A stretch of 20,685 bases of DNA, taken from positions 1 to 20,685 of the forward strand of contig JAWQRM010000648.1 of NCBI GenBank assembly GCA_033557675.1, given 5' to 3'. Source of the stretch: Coptodactyla brooksi. Lineage: Eukaryota; Arthropoda; Insecta; Coleoptera; Scarabaeidae. The translations under genes and the position numbers were made by a program. This document shows positions 1 to 11,130 of the stretch, in pieces. The stretch's first letter is position 1. Every line of letters starts with the position of its first letter. The notes under the pieces are model-generated. The model had not been told where the DNA came from. It was given only the letters and a program-made list of their open reading frames with translations, and made no database searches.

Positions 1-50
1 CCTGTCTTTTTTTGTTTTTTTGTTTTATGGTCGGCGTCGGTTCTTATACT

Positions 51-54
<4 letters not shown>

Positions 55-94
<40 letters not shown>
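55..94. repeat. (AT)n microsatellite
   Basis: An uninterrupted run of about 20 AT dinucleotides. A similar run lies near the other end of the window. Such tracts are expected to be length-variable, and nothing around it suggests a function. Confidence 0.97.
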
Positions 95-97
<3 letters not shown>

Positions 98-839
98 CGA
101 TTTTAAATCTTACATAATGTAATAAAAACGTAGGGTAATAATGTCCAAAATATAGCCCGTTATTTTCAAGACTGGATTTATGTGAACTTCGTTAGGTTAC
201 AAGTCAGTTTTATTGATCGTTTATATGGATGTCATAAGTAAATAACAAATATTTTAAAGGGTAATAAAATTCTGAAGCCAAATGTTTAATTTTAGTTTAT
301 GTTACGTGCAGACCGCTTATCGTTTTGGAATACATATCGTGAGACGAACCCACACAATTTTCGGTTAAAAAGCGCTCAAGGAATTTTTTTAGATATTTTG
401 GCAACCTACGAGCAACACTTCGCGTTAATGATCTCTCGAATTACCCGGCCGTTCGCGCAATAATAATGATATTCATAAATGCAGATAAACGGGAATATTA
501 AAGTAGATTGGATTGTTGGAATAATAACTCTTCTGCTTCTTAACTTTAAATGAGTATTTGTTGAGTCATTATAAAAATTACGAAAATTACACTACAAGTT
601 AAAGTCACATGACAAGCGCGATGTGAGTAAAAAATTTGTTTTGACATTGCAAAATGTTACAAAATATAATTAATATTATTAATAATAATTTATATACTGT
701 TACTCTATACAGTACTTGTTTGTATTTTATACCTTTGTTATTTGTTTATTAATACAAAACAGAGGGGATTGATTTTATATTATCTGTTTGTGCAGTTATG
801 GGTATTCGGTCATTTATATTTTTCTTCAATTTCCCCATT
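95..839. other. Unassigned AT-rich DNA
   Basis: No coding stretch of useful length, repeat family or RNA gene is recognised on either strand. The only local feature is a somewhat GC-richer patch near 400-460. It ends where minus-strand PLE-like reading begins. Confidence 0.6.
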
Positions 840-1720
840 TATTTCCTCTTTAAATTTTGCCGGAATATTTCTGATAATATTCGTGATAGTGGTATAAGTA
901 AATATAATAAGTAATTTTGCTTTTGATTTTTCTGACCAAATATTTGGAGAGTCTGTATGCTGCCGCCGTTGTGAGGTTTACTAATGGTCTTATAGCTGTG
1001 TCCTTTTTCTGTATTTTCAGTGATGCTTGGGGGTTCATGTAGATATGCTTGTGTGGCCATATTATGAAGCTATATGGCTACTTTCTTGCGTAAAGTTTTC
1101 CCTTTTACAATTTTTCTGATTATTTCTTGGAATTTGTCTATGGGGTTTCATTACAATTCTGTACAATTATTGTTCTTTGTCGATGAAGGCATTACATAAA
1201 GGCAACTGTTGTGTTGCCTTTATGTACTCTGACTAATATTGCATTATTTTCTTGTAATATCTTGCTAATATTTTAAAATTTTGTTTTTTTTCTTTGTTGA
1301 AAAGTTGTAGGTATTGCAGCTTTCTTCTATATCCTGTTTACATTTGTGGCCTAGAGAGGGCGCTGTTTCTTAAAAATTCATTTTATTCTTATGAAATTCC
1401 TTTTTGTTATCCTATCTATTACCTGTGTTCTTGTGATCTTTCGTATATGGTGTTCTTTTGCATATTCTTACCTTTCTCGACTGGTATTTCTACATTCTTG
1501 GATTCTGTGTTTTCCTGCTTATAGAGATTGTTTTCTTCGAGAGACTGTCATTTTTTTGTGTTCCTTTTCAGGCAGGAAAATATATTTTTGGTCATAATGG
1601 TCCTCGTTGTGGTTTTTAGGCTTTAAGATTTTTACCTTATTTCAATATTTGTACGGAGTTTTGGGAGAATTGGAGAGGTTGGTTCTTTTATCATTTTGGT
1701 GCCTGAGTACTGGGTGGGTA
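840..1720 (-). pseudogene. Penelope-like RT fragment, inverted 5' half (RT motifs 1 and 2)
   Basis: Reading the minus strand from about 1720 down to 840 gives a Lys/Asn-rich segment and then two blocks typical of Penelope-like reverse transcriptases. The first is AILVRVHKGNTTV, with the KGN at 1213-1222, corresponding to the KADKGN motif. The second is RPLVNLTTAAAYRLSKYL, at about 930-990, corresponding to the RP(I/V)V...Y.L(A/S)KYL motif. Several stops and frame changes break it, so it cannot make a protein. The PLE likeness fades just after motif 2, near 905. The same motif 2 block appears again on the plus strand at about 3292-3385 with clearly related but not identical bases, so the two pieces overlap. 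Assignment to PLE rather than another RT class rests on the motif wording and on the GIY-YIG found in the partner piece. The region above 1620 is assigned less securely and may be N-terminal sequence of the same element. Confidence 0.7.
1193..1226. repeat. Perfect 14-bp inverted repeat with 6-nt loop
   Basis: TACATAAAGGCAAC (1193-1206) and its exact reverse complement (1213-1226) flank the loop TGTTGT. It overlaps the codons of the KGN motif of the minus-strand RT, so the symmetry may partly come from those codons. Confidence 0.8.
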
Positions 1721-2319
1721 CAATAGGAGAAGACACCGGTTCGAAGTCGATTTGGAGTCGATTTCAGTTTATTTTATCCTTTTGGAGTTGTCCGCACCTG
1801 AAAATATGCCATGCCGAAGATCCGCTACCTGTGTGGGGGAGGTATCGAGATGAAACGCCACAGACGGAGAGCGCACTCTGAATAAGATGTAGTATCGAAT
1901 AAATATTTTATAATTAAATTAAATTTCGTATTTTATTGTACGTACGTGTAGATCAATTCAAGCTGACACTAATTTCTCACGTATCAAAGTTTTTGAGCTT
2001 AACTTACTATTGAGATTGTAATGGTTTTTTTTAAAATCAAGTCTGTACGTAGCAAAGAATATTTTACTCTGTTTTACTAGCGTTAAATTTTTATGTTTTG
2101 GCGTTTTATATTTCCTTTACCTGTATTATTTTCTTTTGTATTTGTGTACCTATACACGGTCCAGTTTGCTGTCAGATTTACCTATAGTATAGATCATAAA
2201 GGCAAGTGTTTCGGTTGATTGAAAATCTGTGCTAACATCTATAATAATATTATTAATATTAGATAATTGGTTAGCTGAAACCTGACTCTTCCACTCTAGC
2301 GAAGCGGCCCGGAGAAACC
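1721..2319. other. Unassigned stretch inside the inverted PLE half
   Basis: This separates two minus-strand PLE-like segments. A GC-richer part (about 1700-1880) reads on the minus strand for some codons without stops (for example PVSSPIVPTQYSGTKM) and could be PLE N-terminal sequence. The rest, about 1890-2290, is AT-rich with no recognisable content and could be an insertion. No target-site duplication was found to prove that. Confidence 0.4.
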
Positions 2320-3290
2320 TACTGGACCTTGCGTTTGAAGGAATCGGATTTGTTTCGTTTAGGTTGGGTATTTCTAAGTACGCTCCAGTATTTTTCTTTC
2401 TTTTCTGGTTTTGGTGGATTGTACTTTTAACTTTGTTCTGTTTGTTTTCGTTTTTTTAATTATGTTTTATATTTTTTGTGCAATTATTTGTTTTACTTTG
2501 TCTTATAGTTCCGATAGTAACTTTTGAACTGCTATTTTCGCTTTCACACTTAAATTCTCGGTGTTCTTTTCGTCGTAATTGGTTATGTTATGCTTTATCC
2601 CTTTCTATAGTAGCTTCATTTCTGAATGTGTGAATGGTAAGTTAGTTGGGTTTCCAACTCTTTTGTGGAAGACTTGTGTAGCTTTTAATGGTTGTACTGG
2701 TTTAGGATTTTGCATGGTTATGAGTTTATCGAGTTTCTCTTCCATTATTTTGTACTTTTCATCCATGATTCGTCATAATTCATGTTGGGTATTCTCGTCT
2801 ATTTCTTTCCATTTCCATCCGTTTGTACGTTTGTTAAATTACTGGTATTGTACAGTTCCACAAGTGTTTTGTTGGGTTTTAGTTTTTTTGTAATACAGAT
2901 TGTTAATTTCTGCTTTTTCCATACTTTTTATGGGAAACCATTTACATTTTTTCTTATTGGTATTCTTGTGTATTTAGGTGCCGCTTGGTTTTGTAACACT
3001 GCTTATTGAACCGCATTAGTTTAGCTTATTTTCGTTTCTCTATGTATATATTTTAATATGACTTACACCATTATGATGGTATTAGGAATGTTTATGTTTT
3101 CTCCCTTGCTTCGCCTTACACATTATACCAGTACTTTCGATGATTATAGTGTTCGATGCACTATTTCGTTTTATTCGTGGTTCAACATGTTTCGGCGTAT
3201 CGCTGTTTTCGAACTGTTTTGTTGTATTCTCTTCTATATGGTGGATTGCTGTTGTAATGTAGGAATTTAATTGGCCGGAATATAAAATGG
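2320..3290 (-). pseudogene. Penelope-like element, N-terminal region (inverted)
   Basis: The minus strand carries a decayed Lys-rich reading with the block THSEMKLL*KGIKHN (about 2590-2635). It resembles the conserved N-terminal 'L(S/T)xxExxLLxKGLxxN' block of Penelope-like proteins. It is followed by a charged helical stretch (KAKIAVQKLLSELQDKVKQ). Stops interrupt it. The T-rich plus-strand reading frames here (2579-2893, 2782-3009, 3058-3270) are hydrophobic mirror images of this Lys/Asn-rich coding strand and are not genes. The 5' end of this piece directly abuts, near 3290, the start of a plus-strand 3' piece of the same kind of element. Confidence 0.6.
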
Positions 3291-4235
3291 ACCTATAAGA
3301 TGAATTCATTAGTAAACATCACAACGGCGCCAGAATATAGATATTCCAAGTATTTGGCAGGAAAAATAAAAAAACACGATATACCTAAACGACAAACACA
3401 CAGTAAAAACAACACGGATCTAATAAATAAGTTGAAAAGTATTAACAGAGCAAAATTACTTCGAATAAAACTTGAAGAGTGTTCAGATGTGTAGATGGTA
3501 TAATATGAATATTAAAATCACATCAATACAAAACACTGTAAGATAAAATTCACGTGTGCGAAAGAGGAAACCAACAGCATACGCTTTGGATATCACAATC
3601 ACCAAGAAAGAAAGACGAATTAAAAATACATAAAACCCCTACAAACAGATAACATAATCCATTACACATCAGCTCTCCCCAAGCAACACAAGGAAGCAAG
3701 ATTTAGAAACCTACTCCGCAGGCTGGAAACAATTTGAATACATACGGAGCATTACAAACAAGAATTAGACATCATATTACAAATAGTTAACAATGGATAC
3801 CTCAACAAGGTTAATAACTAAAATACACGAAAATATAAGCAACAAAAAGTAAAACTCGCAAGCAAGAAACAATAAAGTAATCAAAAACGAAACACAATGG
3901 ATCGCATTGAAGTACTCAAGCATTGCATTCCGAACTGCACACAGCATAAAAACACGCAACACAGCCAACAACAGACAAAGACTAACAAAATGGAATAATT
4001 CGGAATATGTAAAATCGAATGTAAAATGAAATTCATCCAACAAACAGGAAGAAAGTTCAGCTATAGATACAAAGAACACATAATATCCTATATAAAAAAC
4101 AAGTATGATCCAATTGCGTAGAGCATCTGCACAAAAATTCCAACATACCTAGAAATAGAGAGCAAATGTCCAAACCATAAAAATCTTAGGTAAAAGCCTG
4201 AATTCAAAGAAACCCTAAAAAATCCGCAATAAATA
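3290..4235 (+). pseudogene. Penelope-like element, RT C-terminal half plus GIY-YIG endonuclease
   Basis: PLEs encode one protein with a reverse transcriptase followed by a GIY-YIG endonuclease used in target-primed integration. This piece begins at RT motif 2 (SLVNITTAPEYRYSKYLAGK, 3309-3368) and continues with THSKNNTDLINKLKSI. A stop follows CSDV at 3492-3494. A second, broken stretch carries TMDTSTRLITKIHEN (about 3790-3835). The nuclease remnant is split by a frameshift near 4000: ICKIECKMKF, then IQQTGRKFSYRYKEH (about 4035-4079), ending at the stop 4119-4121. The first tyrosine of the GIY block reads as Cys and the YIG block as FIQ, so it would be dead even if in frame. The YVDD catalytic block is not recognisable here. 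With the inverted 5' half next door it probably derives from one insertion. Confidence 0.8.
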
Positions 4236-6239
4236 TCTCGCAATTTAGAAAATAGTGGTAAGTAAAAATTTATCGACTACGAATAAAAAAAACAGTGCTC
4301 GTAAATCAGACATCCGGGAAGAAAACATACAAACATTCTTACTTTTAGCCTTTACACGTATAATGCTTTTTGTGACGCTCATGGCGGCAGTTTCGCGTGC
4401 ATTTACAATATTACAGTTAATTCACAAAGTTTCTAATTCCTCGGCAACATTTATAAATGGTGAATCCAAACAGTTCCGAACAAATAAAATTAAATAGTAT
4501 TTCCTACTTTAAAATATCACTTGTGCAATAGCTTGCTTTCACCATTTTAAATTAATTTGGCGGTTTTGTTCAGTAGAAACCGTACCTTTCACATTACCGC
4601 AGTACAATATGTTTATAAAACATATTGTCAAAAGTAGTAAGAAGCACTGAAAATACTCGTAAACAGATTGCATCTGAAAATACACACAGTAATGTATAGA
4701 TGACTTTCATATGAATTTGCTGTTAATCGATGGACATTATCGCCCATACACGAATACATAATTTTTTACTCTATTGAAACACACTGCGTATGTTTTCGAA
4801 CGGGAGGAAACTAGATGATAATGAGGAGATACAAGGGCAGTGGCTTTGTTCACTGCGCATTCTGTTTCCAAGTGTTATGCTGTATTCGCTAAATTATGAT
4901 AGATAATTCGCTTAAATTGTTAGTGAACATCGTTATTTTTCGATGTTACTATATTATAACATATTGTCCAAAATATTTTCACAAAACCCTATTCAAAAAC
5001 CTGATGCACAATTTTTAATTCGATTTCAAAGTCGTATCTAATTTAATAAATTCTGCAAAAGTGCAAATGGGTAGATGTAATACAGGTCACTGTCTAAACC
5101 AAAGTCTTACTACTGAAAAGATGTTGTATAGACGTTGTAAGAAATTGGCAGTTTTATATATTTTGCTCAGGCTCTGCAAATTCAAAGTTCAGTTGGCAAG
5201 TTTGAACGTATTCTTAATACTTAACATTTGTTACCCAAACATTTGGTAGAATTTTTGCAATACTAATACAAATAGGCTCTTATTGTGGTTTGTTTGCAAA
5301 CATTTATTTTGAAAACGTCCCTTGCAATAGCCAACGATACGTCGGTGAACAGTATCGCAGTACCCGCAGTAGTGCTATTAGCAACGTTCATATTGACATT
5401 TGTGATCATATGGAGCGATTTTAACCCGGAAACCAAGAGCTTTCCAAATACACTCGCCGCGAAAACATAAGATTTAGATTAACTTTCCTCCATAGCTTTT
5501 GACAGCGAGTGTTGGCGAATTTCCAATATGTTGTGAAGTATAGCAGCTACAGAAATTAACTTAATCCGCAAGGCCAAACGAACGGTTGACGTCCGATATC
5601 AGGAATTTTCTTATTTTTAGATGCTTGGCAATTTCAACACGTCATGAGCATATGTAAATACTGATTAATGAGTTGATAATTGGTGACTCCGAATTTCGAC
5701 TTTGCAACGTCTGTACATACGATACCTCATGCCGGATACAATTCGTATCGCAGTCGTGTTAAATATTAATGTGTTTAGTAAAATTTCAAACATCGCGAGA
5801 TTGGAGTCTATGCTACATGGAACGTGCTTCAGTCATTAGAAATTAATGAAATAGCAATTTAACGACAGCGTGTGTTGTGTTTCGGCGAAAATATATATAC
5901 GTTCTAGTTGTAAAGTTCGCATAATGAAGCTGTTAAACTTTACAGCTCCGTAAATAAGGTCCATTGTATAAATATGTTTCTATATTTTTGAGTGGTGTAA
6001 TATACGCGCATACATGTGCATGCTAATAAAATTGAAGAGAACAATTTTCTTTTATGTGAAAGGTGTTTTACAGTTTCATCTGCTTCAAGATCATAATCTA
6101 TTAAATAGCGGAAAAAGTACCATTTATGGAATGGCATTTTAGTAGTCACATCTTTTAAAATGTTTTTAGAAATTGTTGCCGGGCTAATTGCATTTCTCCT
6201 CAATTACTTGAGAAAATGAACAGATATATGTAAATATAT
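4236..6239. other. No gene recognised (about 2 kb)
   Basis: This AT-rich stretch has only short open frames. One at 5285-5470 reads as a 61-residue peptide with a hydrophobic middle but starts from GTG. One at 5940-6203 on the minus strand (87 codons, TTG start) has a reasonable amino acid mix but no motif I know. Small inverted repeats occur at 4604-4628 and near 4928-4956 (AACATCG/CGATGTT). Neither frame is well enough supported to call a gene. Confidence 0.55.
4604..4628. repeat. Perfect 11-bp inverted repeat, 3-nt loop
   Basis: ACAATATGTTT (4604-4614) and its reverse complement (4618-4628) are separated by ATA. It is one of several tight hairpins in the window with no flanking element to explain it. 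Confidence 0.85.
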
Positions 6240-6499
6240 ATAACAATAATAACATTTTGTGTATTGTGCTCGCCATATAACCGTAGCCTTCGGTGTATTC
6301 ACAACCAATGAATACAACACCTGGTACAAGGTTCAGGTTCTATATCTTGGTCATCTTTCATTATTTCTTTCCACGATTTTGTGACTTTATTTGCTGGTGC
6401 GTAAAGTACAATATTGCCAAATAGTTTTTACAAGAGTTTTTACATTGCCAAATCGGAAACGCGGACAGCGCACTTCAGTTTCTTTATATACAGTGTTGA
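6240..6499. other. 5' flank of piggyBac relic, unassigned
   Basis: No piggyBac terminal repeat next to a TTAA could be found here, so the element's left end is undefined. A minus-strand 39-codon open stretch (about 6295-6412, beginning GNIVLYAPANKV) is readable but unrecognised. Confidence 0.4.
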
Positions 6500-8036
6500 A
6501 TAAGCATCATCATAAGAAATAGCAGAGATAGATGCAAATGCATCCGACGATGAAGATACTTCTGCAGTTGAAAATTATACTAGCCATGATACTGACTGTG
6601 AGAAATCCGAAGCAGACCATAATTATGACTTTCTTCAGATAATGACGTAGTGCAAACAAATACTGTGGTTCCCGTGCAGTTAGTACAGTCAAAAGATAAA
6701 GTTACATCTTGGATGTTAGAACCTTTCCCCTAAATACAGGAGTATCTAGTCAAAACATAATAAAAATCACTCCCAGTCTGGCTAGGTATGCCACATCCAG
6801 AGTGACGGCTATTCTATCTGTCTTTGAAGTTATCGTGGACCATACACTTGAAAATATTGTATTGAAAATGAGCAATATTGAAGGTCAGAGAGTGTATGGA
6901 TGCGATTGGGAAGATCTGGATAATATTACATTATAAGCATAATGTAATATGCATGTAATGTCACGCGTATTACGATTACTTTGTTGGCGATAAGGTTGCT
7001 CGTCCACAAAGGCGAGCAAGTGACAAATTAGCATTTATAAGAGAGTTTTGGGAGAAGTGGACAGAAATTATGCCTAAATTGTACAATGTAGGTGATAATG
7101 TTACTGTTGACGAAAAACTTGTTAGCTTCAGAGGACGCTCTCCTTTCAAATAGTACATTCCCAGAAAGCCAGCAAAGTAAGGCCTCAAAATATGCACTTT
7201 TTGTGACAATAGTAGTTCTTACGCCTTGAAAGCTCAAGTTTATACGAGAAATGTCTGGGCGAAGCACCAAAAAAAAATAAAGGGATGCGAGTAGTTTTAA
7301 ACCTAACACATGAACTCGGGGGGTAAAATGTTACATGTAATAATTTTTTCACGTCCAAAAAATTTGGTGAAATGCTCCTCAAAAGAAAACTTACAAGGAA
7401 CCGTTAGAAAAGGTAAACCCGAACTTCCCGTGATTACAATAAGTAAAGAAGTACATAGTTCTACTTTTTATTTTATTTACATAGTTCTGATTAAGTATTG
7501 CAGCATATACTTGCAAAAGAAAAACTAATGGATGGCCTGTTATTTTGTTCTATAATACACTAAGGTGATATAGAATACCAATATGCATGGGATAGCAACG
7601 TGTGTGTAGTCGCTATAGATATTAGCAGGTGTCCCATGACCTTTGTCACCTCAGCGTATACTTGATGTTAGTGCTTATAATGCATTTGTGTTGTGGAGAG
7701 AAATAAACCCAGATTGGAATGAGAACGTTCTGTACAAGAGAAGACTATTTCTGGAAGAATTGGGCAAATTGGTGGTAACTCCCTATATGAAGTCAAGAGA
7801 ACATAAACCTCGTGCTCAACAGGCTATTGCCGTAATAAAGATCAAGATGGATTGAAGATCAACTCGGCAAAGTAGCAGTACCATCTACATCTGGTGCAAT
7901 CAGTAAAAATAAAAGAGCACGATGTAATATGTGTCCGTTAAAATGTGACAATAAAACAAATATAACATGTTGTAAGTGTAATAAATATTTGTGTAAGGTG
8001 CATGCGGTGTGTTATTGTCATCAGTGTGAAGTTTAA
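6500..8036 (+). pseudogene. piggyBac-family transposase (DDE_Tnp_1_7), decayed
   Basis: The family catalyses cut-and-paste transposition at TTAA sites with three catalytic Asp residues. Blocks appear in family order but in shifting frames. They are an acidic N-terminus (DEDTSAVENY, about 6550); SQNIIKITPSLARYATS (about 6750); DKLAFIREFWEKW (7021-7059); TVDEKLVSFRGRSPFK (7103-7150) with the first catalytic Asp at 7109-7111; and TCNNFFTSKKFGEMLLKRKL (7333-7392). GTVRKGKPELP and EVHSS follow, then CKRKTNGWPVILFYN (about 7512-7555), LDVSAYNAFVLWREINPDW (7661-7717) and a Cys-rich C-terminus. In the TC(D)NFF block the catalytic Asp is Asn (AAT, 7339-7341). The segment normally holding the third Asp (GGVD region) is missing between about 7475 and 7500, and roughly 90 codons are missing near 6940-6985. 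The C-terminal zinc-binding domain (RCNMCPLKC...CCKCNKYLC...HAVCYCHQC, 7919-8027) is complete, with stop TAA at 8034-8036. A 99-bp MITE interrupts the frame. It cannot make active transposase. Confidence 0.92.
7558..7656. mobile_element. 99-bp MITE, Tc1/mariner-like, inserted in piggyBac ORF
   Basis: The insert starts CACTAAGGTGATATAG and ends, read as reverse complement, CGCTGAGGTGACAAAG, matching at 12 of 16 positions. It is flanked by TA on both sides (7556-7557 and 7657-7658), the signature of Tc1/mariner target duplication. Removing the insert and one TA joins the codons for FYN to those for LDVSAYNAF, which is the normal piggyBac order, so both boundaries are set by the host ORF. The inner sequence also has ATGGGATAG near the left and GTCCCATGAC near the right, an imperfect extension of the terminal repeats. 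I recall ends of the CACTGAGGTGAC type from arthropod mariner-like elements, but this was not checked. Confidence 0.85.
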
Positions 8037-9333
8037 CGTTTTTTACTGTAATACATTTTACTTTTATTAGTAATAAGATTGCTTTTCATCGCTGTTTGCG
8101 TTTATGTACTGTAAAAGAATCATAATATATTAATTTTAAGCTATTTTTTACAAACCTCCTGTACCTGCATACATCGGATCACTAGGACCTTAAGGACTAC
8201 AAGTGTATAGTAAAAGTAAGGAGAACAGCAGGGTTAAAGTTTAAAAATACTAATATTTCTAATTTATTTATACTTATATTTTTTTCTGCCTTACTCTCTA
8301 ATACCCCTTATCCATCCTCATTTTCTTCTGATTACGGGACCGGTCTAGCTCCACATTAAAGCTTATGATTGACCTCAAGAGATCAAATAAGAGAGACAAT
8401 AAGACTGACAACCTTACTTAACCGTGAGATTGACACATATATCAAGTGGACCAATGCTCTGCCCCATTCGGAAATACTATATAAATTATTATGTTGAGGT
8501 AAAAACGTGAATTCATTACAGACGCACTGAATGTTTGACATAGTCAATATAAATATTGTTAATATTTTACTGAATATAATGAAACAGAATTTAGCGAATG
8601 TCATAATAGTTTGCTAACACAATTCCATCTCACGCTCATGGCCGATCACGTAATTTGTAGTTAACACGAGAATCGATTAACTCAATTTAGACATCGGATA
8701 CAAAATAGCTCTTAGTCAGCCCTTCCCATGATTAAAGATGGCCTAGTAATGGTCACTAAATGTTATTACCGTTCGATGGTCGTATATCATTACTCTATAA
8801 TGATACTGCATAGCCTGAAATGCAGTTATTGATCTTCTCTTAGATATTGAGTTTTCTTGAACATAGAAGATAGCATGGAATAAATCCCTGTTAAAACATA
8901 CAATGTTACCACAATGTGTTAGTGGAGTGAAGTTATTATAGATACATTAAAAGGACACTTCATTAAAGGTGGCGGTATACCCAGTAAAGGGAATAGTCAT
9001 TGATATAAAAGCGGGACAGTAGTGGGGTTGTATAGTAGAAATCGTGTGTCTATAAAAATTGTGGGATGTTTTAACAGCTTAAACGTGATGCTGGGGACCT
9101 ATTTATGACCAAATCATTCTAGAGGGGTAATGGAGCTGTAAACATTAGCTATAAAGTTGCTTGTTGGACGCCAATTCATTTCTGCCACATCCTGCAGGAA
9201 AACATACAGTTATTAGAATTCAATTTGAAAATGTATGCAACATATGATATGGTTTCATGTATAGAGTAACAAAAACGACATAACTTGTATTAATAGTAAC
9301 TATGGAACAATACTGTCTTTTTTGTATTGTGAA
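8037..9333. other. piggyBac 3' flank and unassigned DNA
   Basis: No gene is recognised. GGGTTAA at 8231-8237, about 195 bp after the transposase stop, has the form of a piggyBac right end followed by its TTAA target. No partner end was found, so it is only a candidate. The rest shows no coding sequence or repeat I can identify. The minus-strand frame at 8383-8604 has no motif. Confidence 0.45.
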
Positions 9334-10050
9334 TAAGTCAACCTTTACTGTGAAAAACAAGCTTTGTTATACTTTACTGCATTAAGATTATATATAAAAG
9401 ATTATCATCATCATTTGCCGAAATGTCAACCTGCGTGAAACGAAATAGCTCGCTCTCGTCGCACTACAGTCGTGGAAAGAGCAACGTTATTATCCTGAAT
9501 TGCAGCCGTTCCGTTTTGTCTCATTGTCGAATGGTGTTGTACATTGAAGTTGGATTCCTGATTCCATATTACTGGTATATATTTTTAACTATGGCGAAGC
9601 ACTTATTCAACAACACTCCATTTGTTTTAACTACATATTTACCGACTTTTCTTATTTTAATATCTATCGTTTTCGAAATAAAATAATAGTGCCTGCGATT
9701 TTTAATGTAATAACGGTAAAAGTATGTACTTACGTATTATGTCCATAAGTAATCGTTCAAATAATTTATACGTGATGTGTAATAAAAACCTAAAAGTGAA
9801 TTCTTAGTATGTTACTTTTGTACATATTTTTTTATGAAACAAATAAATTAAATATTACCTATAAAAAGATGTATATGTTAGCTAATACTTTTGTCGCATT
9901 ATGCAATTTCGGGTATTCACTGCTTTATGCTTTTCCTGTTTAATGATTAAGTTTTTGGCAAAAAAAGTTATGTACTGGTTGAAAGTATATGTGAAAACAA
10001 TTTGTAGTGAAGATATTCATTCTATATCATTTCATTACATAGTAATCCAT

Positions 10051-10079
10051 GCAATGGGAAGATTCAGTCTTCCCATTGC
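10051..10079. repeat. 12-bp hairpin in LINE tail (left arm)
   Basis: GCAATGGGAAGA and its exact reverse complement flank the loop TTCAG. The same stem occurs at the matching place in the right arm, with one pair changed to a G·U wobble and a different loop. The stem is therefore older than the duplication. Confidence 0.88.
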
Positions 10080-10084
10080 TCGAC

Positions 10085-10860
10085 AAAAACCTGCCTTTCT
10101 AAACACCAATAAAATCTGGCTCCGTTCAATGTTTTCTATCCGTGTTCTTCATAGTATTCTTCTTTTTTTGCAGCCTGGAAGTCCATTTAGCTACAATCTT
10201 CGCCCACCTATAGTCAAATCAAGACATATATCCGATCGTCTTCTACGTTCCGTTAGTTACAGTACTCTATCAAGTTCTGGGCTTTCGTCCGCTTTTTAAT
10301 TTTACTCACATGAAATGTGTAGTTTAATTTTAGACTGGAAATAATTACGAGTATTTTATTTTGTGCTTCACCTAGCTTGTGTAGGTAGTTTATACCGGAG
10401 ACCAAGTTTGTGTACTATACGTTAGAGTTGGAATCACATATTCATCGAATCACATATTCACCTGCTCTTTTATGTTGAGTGTGAGGTCACTCCTGAATAT
10501 GTAGTTAAATAATCAGATTTTTTTACCCTTGTTATATCCGTCGTTATATTTTCTCTCCTGCTTCGTTTCGAAGGACACCGTCTGTCCAAAGTACAATTGC
10601 TCAAACACCGTCACAAGACCCAGCTTTTCCACTTATAAAGTCACGTTGCCTCCGTTTATTAAAATATATGATTTGGATATATTTATGTTTAATCCCATTT
10701 TGCTAGACTTTTCAGGCAGTTTTGTATTAATTTTTTCATTTCATCTACCGACGCAGTAAACGGTAGGATGTGATCAGCAAACCTGAGGTGTGATAGACGT
10801 TTTCCATGCATATATTATTCTATAACTCGTGGCCTTCTCGCGTTTTATATAAGCGGCATG
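10085..10860 (-). pseudogene. LINE reverse transcriptase C-terminus, left-arm copy
   Basis: Read on the minus strand, this gives HLRFADHILPFTA, where FADH (10770-10781) stands in place of the catalytic FADD. MKKLIQNCLKS follows, then FEQLYFGQTVSFETK and a degraded LTYSTQTWS block. This is the order seen in non-LTR retrotransposons with the RTE-like tail. Many stops and indels are present, and only the last third of the RT and the tail remain. The long plus-strand frame at 9901-10299 is its antisense and is not a gene. Confidence 0.8.
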
Positions 10861-11087
10861 CTTTTGAGTAGTTCGGATTAAACAGATACAGGCAGTCGAA
10901 AAGTTGCCTGAAATCTATAATGGTCAAAAATTAATATATGTTGTACCAAAATTCAGCTTATGCCCGTAGTATCCTGTTTTTTATCCTAATTTTATTTCAT
11001 ATTCTTAATATGTTGCGTAATTTCTTTTCTAACAGAACTGGATATTAAGAATAATGCTCTTCTCTCTTTTTAAATAACTTTATTTTG

Positions 11088-11130
11088 TGCTTAGCTAGTT
11101 TCGATCATAGGTTGATCATCTTCAAAAGCT
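11088..11130 (-). ncRNA. Degenerate hammerhead ribozyme motif, left arm
   Basis: On the minus strand the order is TTGAAGA (11125-11119), GATC stem, 7-nt loop, GATC stem, then GAAAC (11102-11098). This matches the hammerhead order CTGANGA - stem II - GAAA. The first core base is T instead of C, and stem III has lost its base pair next to the GAAA. It lies in the 3' region of the PLE copy; PLEs are known to carry hammerheads. Probably inactive. Confidence 0.6.

Noticed and set aside
1735..1760. GGTTCGA resembling a tRNA T-loop box
   Set aside because: No acceptor stem, anticodon arm or A box at proper spacing was found.
2579..3270. Long hydrophobic plus-strand reading frames
   Set aside because: They are antisense to a Lys/Asn-rich minus-strand PLE N-terminal region; T-rich antisense always reads as Phe/Leu-rich peptides.
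5285..5470. Short open frame with a hydrophobic segment
   Set aside because: GTG start, no family motif, no neighbours of similar kind; consistent with chance in AT-rich DNA.
5940..6203. Minus-strand 87-codon frame
   Set aside because: The composition is acceptable, but there is no ATG at the start, no recognised motif and no flanking exon signals; too weak to call.
5422..8237. TTAACCC (5422-5428) and GGGTTAA (8231-8237) as the two ends of the piggyBac element
   Set aside because: The bases inside the two ends do not match (CCCGGA versus CCCTGC), and the left one lies over 1 kb upstream of the coding start; only the right one remains a weak candidate.
9901..10299. Longest open frame of the window (132 codons, plus strand)
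   Set aside because: It is antisense to the LINE C-terminus and hairpin tail of the left arm, and the matching sequence in the right arm carries the recognisable RT motifs on the other strand.
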